DNA of 64,000 bases from Tillus elongatus (GCA_964006375.1 OZ023265.1:115516358-115580357), one strand, 5' to 3'; shown: positions 33,521 to 46,274, numbered from the stretch's first letter. The notes: generated from the letters alone by a model not told the origin. Numbers and translations: made by a program.

Positions 33521-33689
33521 ATAAATATTAATAAATAGAAAATGGCAAAACTTCTTACTTTTAACGCTTGGTTTTAACTTATTTTGACTCGGAAATGGTA
33601 ATTTATAAATATTTTAGTTAGTGCTTGATAAAATTCTATTCCTATTTTGGAAATGGTTTAAAAGTACCAGTGCTTTATAACAGAGAATT

Positions 33690-34040
33690 TCAGCGTCAAT
33701 GGTAAAAAAGTGTGCCCCTGAACCCAAGGGTCCCGGTTTCGATTTCCAGTAGGCGATCATTTCACTTTATCAGTATATACCTACTCGTAATCTAACATCA
33801 ATTAATGTTGTGTCATTGTGTGAGCAAGGTGAATGTCTGCACGATTCGTCCTGCAGAGGGGGCTTAAATCGATCGCTCCTGGATACCAGGTGATTTTTAA
33901 CGCCCTCCTTACAAAAAGGCACGGGTTTGGTAAAATTTCCAGGATGGTAGAAGAAATTGCTCAGTGGTTTCGGTGATTGGTTGTAGTCTCCGAAATAAAT
34001 CGACGTTAAAGTAACAATAACACGAAAGAATAACAGGAAT
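33690..34040 (+). mobile_element. tRNA-derived SINE (family S1), copy 3, degraded
   Basis: The tRNA-like head is worn ('gtcccggtttcgatttcc' for the B box). The body keeps 'ggcacgggtttggtaaaatt', 'ccaggatggtag' and 'ggtgattgg', and 'gacgttaaag' before an A-rich tail, as in copy 2 at 36,789. Confidence 0.65.
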
Positions 34041-34289
34041 TTGGGTTGCATTCGCGTTGCCCAATGCCAGATACCCATTTGTCGGATTCAAGCAACGTTA
34101 AGAGAACTAAAAAATCAAGTTCCACTTGGCACAATGTATGTCTGGTATTTTTGTTCTAATGGCCCATCTTTTTGCATCTTTCTTAAGTGAGTGGATTAGT
34201 CAAAAATTCACAAGACCTGTTGCATTTAATTTTTGTGTGCACATCATGTTTAGTGGCGTTTAAATAAAGCAATCGATGATACATTCTTT

Positions 34290-35065
34290 TTACTTCCACA
34301 TCGTCACAACTTATGGAAGTATCATCGCATCAGCGACAAAAATTGAAAAAAAATTGTTTTTGCTTAAACGTCGTAAAAAGTGTAAAAACATATAGAAAAC
34401 ATGATTTGGGAACGAAATTTTAGTTGGTCTGTCGCGCTTTATGGCTCTCTGTGGTCACGATAACTTTAAAACGAATTGAGATATCGTCTTCAAATTAGGT
34501 AGGCAGTTAGCACCCGACAAACGAACGGTTCGAGTTTGTTTTTGGGTAAAATCGCTGCAGGTGGTAGGGGATGAATTGGCGAGGGGAGGGGGGGGGGTAT
34601 GTTGGTGTAATTTCGGCAAAATTTGACATTTGTTCCTTAAAACTTGAGTGATATAACATTTTGGGGTTCGTTTATTAGAAAACTTTCAATTTCATCGAGC
34701 ATCTGGTATTGAACGCTGAAAATAAATTAGGGGTTGAATGTGTGGGGTGGAATATCGGTGACAAAAGTTTCGAATTTGTTTGTTGCTAAAACGGCGAAAA
34801 AATTTTCAAAACATATATAAAACTTGATTCTGGAATTATTTTTTTTTCTCTGTCGGTCGGTCCTTCTGTCGGCCTATCCGCCTGTCTGTTAGTAGGCGCA
34901 ATAATTTCCGAACAAATTGAGATACAATCTTCAAATTTGGAATCCAGTTAGCAACCGACAAAGAAACACTTTTAATTGTTTTTGGGTAAGATCGCTTCAG
35001 GTAGTAGGGGATAACTGGGGGGTGATTTGGTGAAAATTGACATTTTTGCATTAAAACTCGAGGAA
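34290..35065 (+). mobile_element. Family C element, copy 2
   Basis: It starts 'acttccacatcgtcac' and shows the same two internal halves as copy 1 (second half from about 34,800), with 'acatatagaaaacatg', 'gatatcgtcttcaaatt' and 'gggtaagatcgcttcagg'. The right inverted end was not found, so it may be truncated near 35,065. Confidence 0.55.
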
Positions 35066-35194
35066 TGTAATATATAATATTATTGCCTTTTTTGTATATT
35101 TTTTTCTTTTCGCTTTCTCATTTTTTTCTTACTTTTTCCCAAGTTGGTTTGTGCATTTTTTAATTCTCACATTGTGAAAATTTAGGTTTGGCGG

Positions 35195-35300
35195 ATTTTT
35201 GCTGAAATATATTATTATTTTGAAGGTGAAAAAAATTCAAGTAGTAAAATTTAAAAGCTTCACGAAAATTCGCCACCATAACGCACTTGCTGTGTCAGGA
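35195..35300 (-). repeat. Family A fragment (inverted end)
   Basis: 'gaaaattcgccaccataacg' followed by 'cacttgctgtg' is the inverted form of the family A end at 32,376. Confidence 0.5.
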
Positions 35301-35309
35301 CTTTTTTGT

Positions 35310-36780
35310 TTGTATTTTTTCTCATCACCAACCATGGATGTAATAAGACCCCATGGTGCATTTTATGGACGCCACAATACTATGTTAAGTTTTGCGGCTT
35401 TTTCTAAATTAAATTGCCTTATCAAATTAAACTATTTTTGATGATAACCATAAAATTGTATTCTGGCGAATTTGGTTTCTGCAACGCATATCAGGTTTTA
35501 ACGTTGCGGTTTTAAAAATTATTTTTCTTAGTATCATTCTTACTTAAATCAAAGAAAAAACATGTATACGTTTCAAGTGAAGATTTGTTCGTTGAAATAA
35601 TTGAGGTTTTGTATTATTTTGCCTAAGTAAAAGAAGTACAGAGATGTTTAAATTTATTTTGTCTACCATCTTGATATTGAAACACAAAACAACAAAGTTA
35701 ACAAAGGATTAATTTTACGCTTTGTTTCTCGGTTTCTTTATGAAGTACAATCGAGTCGCCACAAATCTCTTTTATTTATCTGGGGAAGGCGTCGATAATG
35801 AAGTTTTCCATAAGACATACGTAATTAGAAACTCTCTGATAAATTGGCAAACAGTAAAACGTTTATTTCCCACGACGCTTGCCATTCCATTTAACCTTTG
35901 TTCATGATATTCTTATTCCTGTAATAATTAAAATTTGTCAGGTTTCTGATCTTACACGTATTTCCATAAATATTGTCATAAAGTTAGATACCAACAGCCG
36001 TCTAATTACAAAATTCACAATGAAAGACTAAGCGAAATCACTTTTTGAGGGTCGTAACAAGAATATGACTTGCAGGTACTAGTCCCTTTCAAAATTATTC
36101 TTAATCACGAAAAAAATAGGAAAAGGATGTACAAAAAACGTTATTTTATAGATGATATGTTTATGACTACTACATGATATCATTATCAAATGAATAGATA
36201 GGAAATTTTCGCTTTATTATTAGACTACTATTTTTTCACATGTACTATTTGTTTTAAGAAAACAGGTAATTTCAATTTCTTATCGACCCTTTTATTATCT
36301 ATTACGGTCTTTTCATTCTTCTATAATTTGAAAATAATGTGCCTATCTCCACTACCTGAAAGAATATTTTCCAATTCACATAGAGAAAGCTTTTTTCAGA
36401 TTCACAAAAGTAATAAACGTTTTTTATAAGCTTTAATTAAGTAGCTCACTTTTTCTGCCCCAGACAAATTTCAACTAGTTCTAATTAAGCTAGAGCTTTG
36501 AAGATTGACAGCCATGCATAAGTCCGGTGACAATGCAATATACTTTATCTTATATTGTTTTAAATACAATAAAATTGTCTTGATAAGTCTTTGATTAAAA
36601 CAAAGAGCGTCGACCGCAAAAATCGTAAATTTTAATGAATATATCAATGTACTTTAGTTAAGATATGTTTATACATCATTGATAAATTCTTGATAATTAA
36701 TTATTAAACATTGTTCCATACACACATTGTGATATGTTAAAAAATTCTACACTAACATTTAAATATGGGTCCTTTCAGCT
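35310..36780. other. Stretch without recognised genes
   Basis: AT-rich DNA; no supported feature seen. Confidence 0.5.
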
Positions 36781-36788
36781 TTAATCAA

Positions 36789-37130
36789 GAGCCTCGGTGG
36801 ATCGGTAGCAAGAACCTGTGCCTCTGAACCGAAGGGTATTGGGTTCGATCCCAGGGTTCTCCTTAAACTTTTTCAGTACATACGTACATAACATTAACAT
36901 CAACCGACGTTGCGGCATTATATTTCAGCAAGTTTAATGTCTGCACGCTCCACCTTTTGGATGGAGCGTAAGGCCATCGGTCCTGTGTCCATTGTTGGGC
37001 ACATTAAAAATCCCTACCCTCTCTACAGAAAGGCAGGGGTTTGGCAAAATTGCCAGGATAGTGAGGTGCTCCCTGGCGTCGGTGATTGGCCATAGTAGCG
37101 GAAATAGATTGACGTTAAAGAAACAAAAAT
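36789..37130 (+). mobile_element. tRNA-derived SINE (family S1), copy 2
   Basis: The head 'gagcctcggtggatcggtag' is followed by a B box 'gggttcgatcccagg' at about 36,840. The body has 'ggcatcggtcctgtgtcc'-type sequence, 'gggtttggcaaaattgcc', 'aggatagtgaggtgctcc' and 'gtcggtgattggcc'. The tail is A-rich ('aaagaaacaaaaatag'). It is the best-preserved member of the three-copy family. Confidence 0.8.
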
Positions 37131-37361
37131 AGACACACGCACACCCTTAGTCAAATATCATAATATATACAAAATACCAGAGATAATACTCAGCATACAA
37201 TAATAATAATAATGAAAAGTACTCGTTGAAAAAATTTTGAATTTGATGCTTCCATTTCCAGTGCCCATTCGCGAAGTATCTTTGCCAAATCCAGATGCAA
37301 TAATTGTTCATAAAAGGATATGTCACGAAACTTATTCTTGCTAATTTTTCTGGTTGTAGAG

Positions 37362-37363
<2 letters not shown>

Positions 37364-37425
<62 letters not shown>
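37364..37425. repeat. (TA)n microsatellite
   Basis: About 31 TA units, bounded by 'gcg' and 'cga'. Confidence 0.97.
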
Positions 37426-37429
<4 letters not shown>

Positions 37430-37551
37430 TCTCCTTGATATCATTCATGAACTGGTAATTGGTTCTGCTACTACCGATAGCAAAACATTTAACTGTGCTT
37501 CATGACTTGTGCGCTTCGTTCTCTCACATATTTCACAAGATACATTTCAAC

Positions 37552-37710
<159 letters not shown>

Positions 37711-38385
37711 ACTATCATATTAACAAGTTCATTTCTGTCGAAATTCATTTCGATGCGAATGAAAGCACTTGAATCACAGGTGACAATTATTTAACGTCAG
37801 CTGTATTCACATTACGGCGAAACCATGGTTACAAGCCTACTTACAACTTAATTATCAAAAGTCACCGAAATAGTAAAAATAATTGTAAAAATATTGATTT
37901 TAGGCATGGAACATTACTCATGAAAATTATAGGCAATAAATATATGAACTCAGTTGTCAAATGAAAAATATGTCTTCCTTTTCTAGTAATAAATTTTTGT
38001 CGTTGTCCTTTATCGATTTGCTTTTGGTTTGTAGTTTATATTGTAATCTTCTTACCTCTTGGTAGGTCTTGATCAAACTGTTATTTCTTTATGTGGTTTT
38101 CAATTTGTTTACGATTTGCATCCATACTTCTTTTGTTTTCCTAAACTTTCGTTCGGTAATTTTTTCAATTTGGTTATGTTCACTATATGCCTCTTTGTTC
38201 TTAAGTCTTTTTCACCTGTTGCGTTCTTGTATAAATTGTAGTATGTTGATTCTAGTTTCTCCTTGTCTAGTATGTTTGTCCACGAAGGTACTATTTAGTT
38301 ATATCATTTCTTAACGTCACACTGTCTGGGATTACCATAATTAAACGTTGAATGTAGCGGCTTCTCCTCCAGACACCAAAATTTA

Positions 38386-38437
38386 CTTTACTCCCGACGC
38401 GTTTCGACACTCAAAGAGGTCATCCTCAGGGGAAAAT
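38386..38437 (-). ncRNA. Hammerhead-ribozyme-like motif, left arm
   Basis: This is the exact inverse of the motif at 39,683-39,735 (CTGAGGA, bulged 6-bp stem, GAAAC, GTC), carried on the minus strand by the left arm. Confidence 0.5.
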
Positions 38438-39682
38438 CTAAAAACACAAACAAGACAGGTCTGTCAGAAAAACATTAGTTTTTCCGGTAGGCAATTGTGC
38501 ATCACCGAGCACAATGATGACACGGTGATCCTCACAGAAAAGTCAAAGGCCACAAGTCACACAGAAGAAACACTGACCAACAGTCAAGTCAAAATCTAAA
38601 AACCATAGATACAGTAACCACAGTTAAAATATTGATTTGAACATGCAAACTACGTTAACAAAGTTAAAAGCATCAAGCAACTAAAAAAGCACTGAAAGAT
38701 ACAAAAACAGAGTCACGGAACACCTTAGGAGCAGAAACCAGCTCAACAATGACACATCAGTATTTGGTTGCCATTTGAGGGAGAGTAGTGTCAAACCAGT
38801 GAAGTTTTGAACTTGTCCAACACAGATTTAACGAACTTTCCTTTGTTCTATAGCCAATTGGTGTAATTAGTGCTGCTGAACTCTATGGTTTTTCTACATG
38901 ACCATGAACATTGTCTTTGAAGATGGCTGCTCTATGGCTCCCTGACCATTCCTTGCTATTTTTGTCGTTGACATTTCACTTCTGACACTTCTGTCGCACC
39001 TGCGCCGGTGCACCCTGTTCGTTTCAAGTTCACATAATGGCCGCCCTTCATCTTGTTTGTTAAAATCGCCGATCTTTCGCATTGATTTTTGTCGTTGAAG
39101 TCAATTTTTCTGGCATTATTCAGAGGTATTATTACACGCCCCCTAGCACAATGGATGAAGTTGTGACCTGTGGAAGCCTTCATGTATAGTTCCGAGTTCA
39201 ATTTTTTGAGAATTGTTCAAGTGAGTATGGTTCATTTTTTCACTTGTTTCTTTGCCCTAGTGGTTCTCATTGGGTTTCTTGCTTAACTTTGCCTGCCTGC
39301 TGTGTTGTTTAACTTGTCAGTTTCACTCATTGGCTTTGCCATTGCCTCAACAATAGACTTGCTTATTTTAGTGTTCAAATTATCAGTTATTACACTTTGA
39401 CAGTTTTTGTATCTTTCAGTGCTTTTTTAGTTGCTTGATGCTTTTAACTTTGTTAACGTAGTTTGCATGTTCAAATCAATATTTTAACTGTGGTTACTGT
39501 ATCTATAGTTTTTAGATTTTTAGATTTCGACTTGACTGTTGGTCAGTGTTTCTTCTGTGTGACTTGTGGCTTGTGACTTTTCTGTGAGGATCACCTTGTC
39601 ATCATTGTGCTCGGTGATGCACAATTGCCTACCGGAAAAACTAATGTTTTTCTGACAGACCTGTCTTGTTTGTGTTTTTAGA

Positions 39683-39735
39683 TTTTCCCCTGAGGATGAC
39701 CTCTTTGAGTGTCGAAACGCGTCGGGAGTAAAGTA
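39683..39735 (+). ncRNA. Hammerhead-ribozyme-like motif, right arm
   Basis: CTGAGGA (39,690-39,696), one T, stem GACCTC/GAG-T-GTC with loop TTT and one bulge, then GAAAC (39,714). AC-GC-GT can form a minimal stem III ending in GTC, the usual cleavage triplet (39,721-39,723). The next bases GGGAG pair with TTCCC just before CTGAGGA, which gives stem I. This is the most complete of the motifs. The extra T after CTGANGA is the main deviation. Confidence 0.55.
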
Positions 39736-39867
39736 AATTTTGGTGTCTGGAGGAGAAGCCGCTACATTCAACGTTTAATTATTTAGTTATAATTTAATAA
39801 CAATAATAATAATAAACCACAGTAGTCAAGCTCCGCACCCAAAAGTCTCAGAATTGTCCGTGGGGGG

Positions 39868-39984
<117 letters not shown>

Positions 39985-39989
39985 GCACC

Positions 39990-41200
39990 CCAATAACACA
40001 TCAGACGCCGCTTTTTCTATATTCTAGTGAAAAAATTGACTGTGCGAATACTGCGAACTCCCGACCCCCAGTTCGAATTCTAGAAGTTACTAGCCTCATG
40101 ACTGGACTATCGGCCTGTCATTTACCTCGTTGGTTTTCAGTTTTCTTTGCATCTCTAAGCCTGTGAACCTGCCATTTTTTAACATGCTAAAGAGGTAAAA
40201 AAACAAGTTTTTACTGGCAACAAAGATGCTTTGACAAAGCTGGGATTGGGCAAAATTAAAAGTGGTGGTTAATAAAAATTATTATTTTTCTTTAAATTTA
40301 TTTATATGTGTATGTATTTTACATGGTAATTTTATAAGCACAAGCTAAGGCATTTGTGCACAACACATTGTATAACTTTATGTTAAATATATTATTATTA
40401 CTATAACATGATTTCCTTTAAACTTAAGCCCCCCAAAAAGTTGAACCTAGTTACGGCTATGCACATCCTTCGAAAAGTCGAGTTCAAGAATCTTTAGAGT
40501 TTCGAAGAACAATTGTATCTTTATGGCGAGGGTTGGACGAAACGACAGGAACTATGTATGGAGTTTTTATAAATCTGATCATAATAAGCACCTTTGATGT
40601 GTCGATGAATCAGCACCGCCTACTCAGCATTCACATTTAACTAAGTGTGAAAGATATCGTTATACGTGAAATGTTTATTATGCATGGCCTTAGTGATTGG
40701 TGTTCGTAGTAATGCATACTTTGTTCTATTAGGCCATTTAGTTGATCTTGATGTGTTTTTATTATAAAATAAATCTAATTATCTAAACATAATGTTGTAT
40801 AAACTGGTAATGATATACAGGCTGAGGCATTAGTAGGGCATAGGCTGATTTATTCGTTACTATACAAAATATCAAAAAAAGTGATCTACAGAAATTATAG
40901 ACCATCTTAAGCTACATACTTTAGAATTATGTTAAACTATAGAGTCTTCCATATCTTCAGGGCAAACCAAATATACATGTTTCTAAATGGAACCACTTCT
41001 GCATTATGTTATATTTTGATTCAGCTCATGTTTTCTATACTCCGTATATAGTGTCACCGTTAAAATCCGCATCAACCGGGTCATTTTTTATTATTTCGTT
41101 TGCACAAATTTAGAGTTCATGGAAAGTCTTTGCTTAAAAAATAATGCAGAATAACGTTAACGATTTTGTTTTTTGATAGGCTTCTACTGGGAATCTAATC
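39990..41200. other. Stretch without recognised genes
   Basis: AT-rich DNA; no supported feature seen. Confidence 0.5.
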
Positions 41201-41216
41201 CACGACCCCTAATTTT

Positions 41217-41397
41217 GACGCCCTCGTGGCGCAGGTGGCTAGGTGCCAGCCTGCAAAGCGAGAGGTCCCGGGTTCGATTCCCGGGCGAGCCAAGTTGACT
41301 TTGTCTGGAAAATTTGTAAATAATATTAAATGATGGGAAAGAATGTGCTAATGGCCTGAGATGCCGCAGCCAATAATATTAAATTAAAAAAAAAAAA
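41217..41397 (+). mobile_element. Short tRNA-derived SINE (family S2) with perfect target duplication
   Basis: The head has a canonical A box (tggcgcaggtgg) and B box (ggttcgattcc), with 'ctgcaaa' at the anticodon-loop position (GCA). The body is about 100 bp and ends in AAATTAAAAAAAAAAAA. The 13-bp sequence 'gacccctaatttt' stands on both sides (41,204-41,216 and 41,398-41,410). The intact promoter boxes and perfect duplication indicate a recent insertion. Acceptor-stem pairing is poor, so it is not a functional tRNA gene. Confidence 0.85.
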
Positions 41398-41419
41398 GAC
41401 CCCTAATTTTTAAAACACA

Positions 41420-42170
41420 TTTTCTTATATAGGGCAAACGATCACGCTGGCTTGTAGCTCCAAAGAATAACAATCTTAAGAAATAAGTTTTTAATAAATT
41501 TTCGATATCTTATAGTAGCTAGTACATACTTATTTTCCTAATTATTTTCGCTTCTTTTGCCTTCATAAGACAATTTTGTTAGAATGAAAATTTCAGTTTT
41601 AGAGATTTTCATTTACTAAAGTTAACCCGAAGAGCTTTGGCTATGTTACTAGATATATTTGTTGTATCTGAGTATTGCATGCTAGATAAATCTTAATACG
41701 GCAATGCGAGGTCGACAAAATGAAGGTGAAACAAAGAAAACAAGAAAACCTAGTGCAAAGCTTCGGAACTTGAAATTAAATTCAGGATCCCATTTCCCAG
41801 TAGATCTGTTAACTGAGACTGACTAAACTAAGGAGAGAGTTTACAGAACAACAATTAAGTCTTGTTTTCACAGTTGCGAAAACAGGATGTGTAACATAAG
41901 ATGTGCAAACTTGAGCTGTTTCGATTGAAGAGTATGTAGAATACGCTGTGAAATATACAAACACAGGATATTGCTTTAGTTAACACATTCACGTTCATAG
42001 ATCATGTTTTTGATATTTGACCTAGCATTTAGTTTATTGTATTTACTAACGTATAAGGAAAATTTATAAGGAACAGATTATTGGAAAATGATTTTAACGC
42101 ATTTTTTATATAGTAGAAACAGAGTACCGTACTTTATCAAATTAACTTATTGTTTGAAATTGTACAAATT
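41420..42170. other. Stretch without recognised genes
   Basis: AT-rich DNA; no supported feature seen. Confidence 0.5.
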
Positions 42171-42179
42171 TTTTTTGAA

Positions 42180-42475
42180 AATAACCTTACAGTGTTTCTG
42201 AGAAAACTCGTTTCGTAGCCAATTAATCTTAAATTAATATCAAATTGGTTTATTGAAATTTGAAGCATTTAATGAAAATTCGCTACCAAAACGCACTTAC
42301 TGCGTTTCGATTTACCTTACAAACATGCATCAAATTTCAATAAAAAAATGCAAAAATGCAATAATATAAGGGACGTTCGAAAAAATAGTAGGTATCACCA
42401 ACGACTTATGGGCCAACCTGTGATTGTCAAAATAATCTTATAAGATGCAGCTCAAGACACCTTATCCCTTAATTG
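42180..42475 (+). repeat. Family A repeat, copy 3
   Basis: It matches 32,560-32,880 ('gagaaaactcgttt', 'gaaaattcgctacc', 'caacgacttatgggc', 'gcagctcaagacacc'). The left end seen at 32,376 is absent here. Confidence 0.6.
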
Positions 42476-42756
42476 CATGATTTTTCTAATTCGCTCAAAA
42501 ATTTAATTTTTCAAGTCTACATAAAACTAGATTTTATCTTCAGATTTGTTCGATTAATGGCGACAGTAAAAAAAAAATTTAGCTGCCATTTTGTGTGGCA
42601 GTGGGTTTAGCACAAAATTTAGACTGCATTTAAATTTGAATAAGCTCGCCACAAAACATATTTTATAAAACAACTTGCTCAGATAATCACAAAGCGATTT
42701 TTTAAGCATTCAACTCATTTAGCGCTAATCCGATCAGGCTGGTTTTTCATTCGCTT

Positions 42757-43190
42757 TTGCTTCCACATCGTCAATACGTGTATGGCATTGCGACAAAAGT
42801 TTTAAAAATGTTTTTTCGCTTAAACGTAAAAAGTGTCAAAACATATAGAAAACATGATTTGGGAACGAAACGTTTTTGTGTCTGTCTGTCTGCTTGTAGC
42901 CACGATGACTTTATAAGAATTGAGATATCGTCTACAAATTTGGTACACAGTTATCAGCCGACGGTTCAAATTGTTTTTGGGTAAGATCGCTTCATGGGGT
43001 ATGGGGATAAATGAGGGATGATTTGCTGAAAATTAACATTTCTTCGTTAAAACTCGAGTAGTATAACGTTTCACAAGTGTATGGGTACAGAAACACGAAT
43101 ATTTTTTTGTGGTCAAGTCATGGACACTAAATTCATTCCATGATAATGCCTGTTTGAGGACAATAGATTTATCACAGCTATGTGGAAGTT
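42757..43190 (+). mobile_element. Family C element, copy 3, minimal form
   Basis: It starts 'gcttccacatcgtcaatacg' and ends 'cagctatgtggaagtt', so both inverted ends are present. It has only one internal half and lacks the GGTCTGTC expansion (just 'tctgtctgtctgc'). Confidence 0.65.
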
Positions 43191-43199
43191 ATGACTCAA

Positions 43200-44550
43200 T
43201 ATTCAGCACTATTTTTACGCATTTAGGGATTGCACATACCAAAATCGAAGTTAATATATAACTCGGGGCTTTTCTAAGTTGCCGTGTTTTGCGAGTTTTT
43301 TTTAGGTTCAGAGCGTTATAAAATAGATTCTTGTGTAAAAATGTTTTCGAAAGGACTTGAGGAAAAAAAAATTCCTCTTTGTATAAATATTTTATGGAAA
43401 CTGCAGCTTTTGGCGGCTGGTGACATTTATTTACTTTTTACAAATTCATACTGGTTAGTCATTCCCCTATCTAAACTTACTATCTTTGTCAATAATTGGT
43501 TGGTACTGTAAGGTGATTTCTTGCAGGTATTTTTTAAGGTTGAATTGAAATTGGGGGTACTGTGCTCACCCAGGGTTATTTGTAGTTACGTCTCCTTGTC
43601 ATTTAATGTTAATCATTCGTATTAGATTAGTTATGAAAATGTGTTGCCAGTTATTTATACTTTTTAGTAACTGAAGTTTTTGGATAATAAGGTAACTATT
43701 ATGCACTTTGTGAATACAGAGACATTTTAACAACAAATAAGAAACGAGCATACCTATATATGGATTACCTAATGAATAAAATGTCCTAGCTTCCGCTGAT
43801 GTAGTTTTTTTGGCAAAGCAAAAATTATGTCAATGTAGCTTATTGGGAAGTGTCCTTGTTTAACAGAAGCAAACAAAAACCTTCAATAATCACTCAGGAA
43901 GCTACCGATGTAGTCTGTGAAACTTAAAAAAAGTTTGGGCACAGCAAGTGCGTTATAGTAACGATTTTTTATAAGATTTGTAATTCTAAACGCAACTAAT
44001 ATTTCCTTAGGATATTATTGGACCTCTTTCAACTTATTTATGTTAAATTTAATTAAAGGCTTATGGATAACCTTTCCATGCCATCTTTTTTTCTGGCCAT
44101 ACACATACACACACACACATTTATTAAATTTAGTTCTCAGATTTTGTATAAACAATTGGCTTTAAAGCATCGGAATTTTTTCTATCAATTTAATTTGAAA
44201 ACTCAAACCGTGTGACATTCTGTTGCTTAGAAACTACTATACCATTTAGTTTATTATGTTTTGTTTATTTGCTTTGCAGTCTATTTTTGCATCAGTCGGC
44301 TTCTGAAGGTTAAGGGAGAATGATTTAGGTTAAGGTACAAATAAGAATCATGAGTTGGTGGATAATATAAGATAAGCATCAGAATTATTTTTAAAGGATA
44401 TAAACAAGTCATGTTGACTTAGATGTCCAAAGAAAAGCTTGCATTGTTCTGGGATTGAGAAATATTTATAGTTGTTAAGTTTTGCATATGATATGTTATG
44501 TTGCTAAATGAAATAAATTTAAATTGTAACGGAAATATAAATTTCGTAAA
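43200..44550. other. Stretch with a family A fragment only
   Basis: 'gggcacagcaagtgcgttat' near 43,938 is a family A end. A short (AC)n lies at 44,103-44,120. Nothing else is recognised. Confidence 0.5.
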
Positions 44551-44559
44551 AATAGATTG

Positions 44560-44711
44560 ATGTATTTCAAAGATATGGCGAAAAAAACATTTCAATTTTT
44601 CAACGAAAAACTTGGTTCTCAAATTTGGCTAACGAACTCAGTCCCCGGAGAGAATTATCCAGTGTAATAAAAAACCGAAAAAGCGTAGAAGATTCACAAA
44701 CCAACCATATT

Positions 44712-44803
<92 letters not shown>

Positions 44804-44945
44804 CAGACATATACGGTCTGAAAATGACCTTGGATATGGATCCTAGAGTTCACGCTTATATGAAGAAAGATATTCGGATATTCGAGTAATAACCTCTATA
44901 TGCAAAACTTTTATTTTGAAAATTCGCCAAAATGTATCAAAGTGA
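44560..44945 (+). repeat. Family B repeat, copy 5, diverged
   Basis: 'ttggctaacgaactcag' precedes a TA run. After the run come 'gatatggatcctaga', 'ttcacgcttat' and 'gaaaattcgcc', matching the right part of the family. It is more diverged than copies 1 and 4. Confidence 0.5.
44714..44801. repeat. (TA)n microsatellite
   Basis: About 44 TA units. Confidence 0.98.
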
Positions 44946-44949
44946 ATAA

Positions 44950-46140
44950 CGTGCTGCATTTTTAGAGACATTAGGTTAATTACTTGAAAATTTGAAAAGT
45001 AGAAGGAACTCACTTCAGGTCTGGTAATAAAATCTTTTTAAGATAAATACTCCATGATGAAAACTTTTGTGTACACTTCTAGAGCAGGTAATTGACATAA
45101 CAACGGAATTCCTTCCTTCCTTTCATTCACGCTTATATCTGCCAAGAAACATTTTCAAAGAAAAGAATCAGAAAATAAGTTTTCCTCTTGAGAGTAAAAA
45201 AAGCTTTTCACTTAATCGAATTAACTCACTTAGTGCAGCACCACTATCGAGAAGCGTTAGAGATAAAGTGAGCACCCCTCAGGCGACCGATTTTACTGAG
45301 CCGTTAGCCTAATGGCCTGGAAAGAATAAAAGCTTAATTCCACAAATAAATTGTGCTATGTGAAGCCACTGTAGAGAGTTGTAAAGTTCAACGCTATTTA
45401 TTTGCCTCATAACAGACGATATCATTTCTCTAATTTATCTCGTGAACTTTTGCTGATCTTCTATTTTATATTTATTCGGTGATATTTGGAGAAAATAAAC
45501 AATAATAAAATAATTTAACGTTACAATATTACCAACCTTTTAAGAAGTGTTTCGTGGAATGTATTGTTTTTTCTTTATTCACCGCCGCCATATGTCTGAT
45601 AGTATAGCCAGTTACCGATGACAGAGCAATTTTACCTAACCACTGGCTTTTGTATCAAGAAAAGGGATCCGCTGTGTGCCCATCATTACATGGCTAATAC
45701 TATCCCCCGGGGGAGGGAATAATTTGCGCCAAAAAATTATGGCCTTAGTAGGTCTTATTTTGAGGATGCAGTGAATAAATTAATGAATAAGAAATGTATA
45801 AAATGTGAGATATTTCGGCAAGAAGCGAACTTAAGACTCTTTAAATCACAGTAGTTTCTTCAAATTTTATGGTTACATGTCTTAAATGCCTTTAATAGGC
45901 AGCATATATCTTTTTAAAATTCAACACTTTATAAGAGAAGTGTGGCTGCCAAGTAAAATGTATAAAGATTGTTACTTCTTAGGACCGTCCATCGGGACTG
46001 ATGGGTTAATCAGGATAGTTCGGCACCTTCAAAACACTTGGTTAGCAAAGCAGAGAACTTGGTGACTAACAAAATAAAATCAAGCCGTTTGTTGTCGCCA
46101 TTATTTTCGCGTATGTTATCAAGGAGACAATTAAAAAGAG
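44950..46140. other. Stretch without recognised genes
   Basis: An 81-codon open frame at 45,067-45,312 (plus) has no recognisable domain and no clear splice context. It is not called. Confidence 0.4.
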
Positions 46141-46149
46141 GAACGTAGT

Positions 46150-46274
<125 letters not shown>

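Larger units (their letters stand above)
38339..39780. mobile_element. 1.44-kb inverted repeat with Penelope-like ends
   Basis: The outer arms (about 38,339-38,711 and 39,406-39,780) are nearly identical inverted copies. Each arm contains 'gaggatgacctctttgag' and 'tgtcgaaacgcgtcggg', a tail signature of Penelope-like elements that holds the hammerhead-like core. The about 690-bp spacer has no convincing frame. 'tatttagttata' stands right after the right arm (39,780-39,791) and also at 38,292-38,303, 35 bp before the left arm, perhaps a target duplication. The open frames in both arms are the same non-coding sequence read twice. Confidence 0.65.

Noticed and set aside
38348..38599. Identical 83-codon frames at 38,348-38,599 (plus) and 39,520-39,771 (minus)
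   Set aside because: They are the two arms of the inverted repeat and overlap the hammerhead-like motif; no conserved domain.
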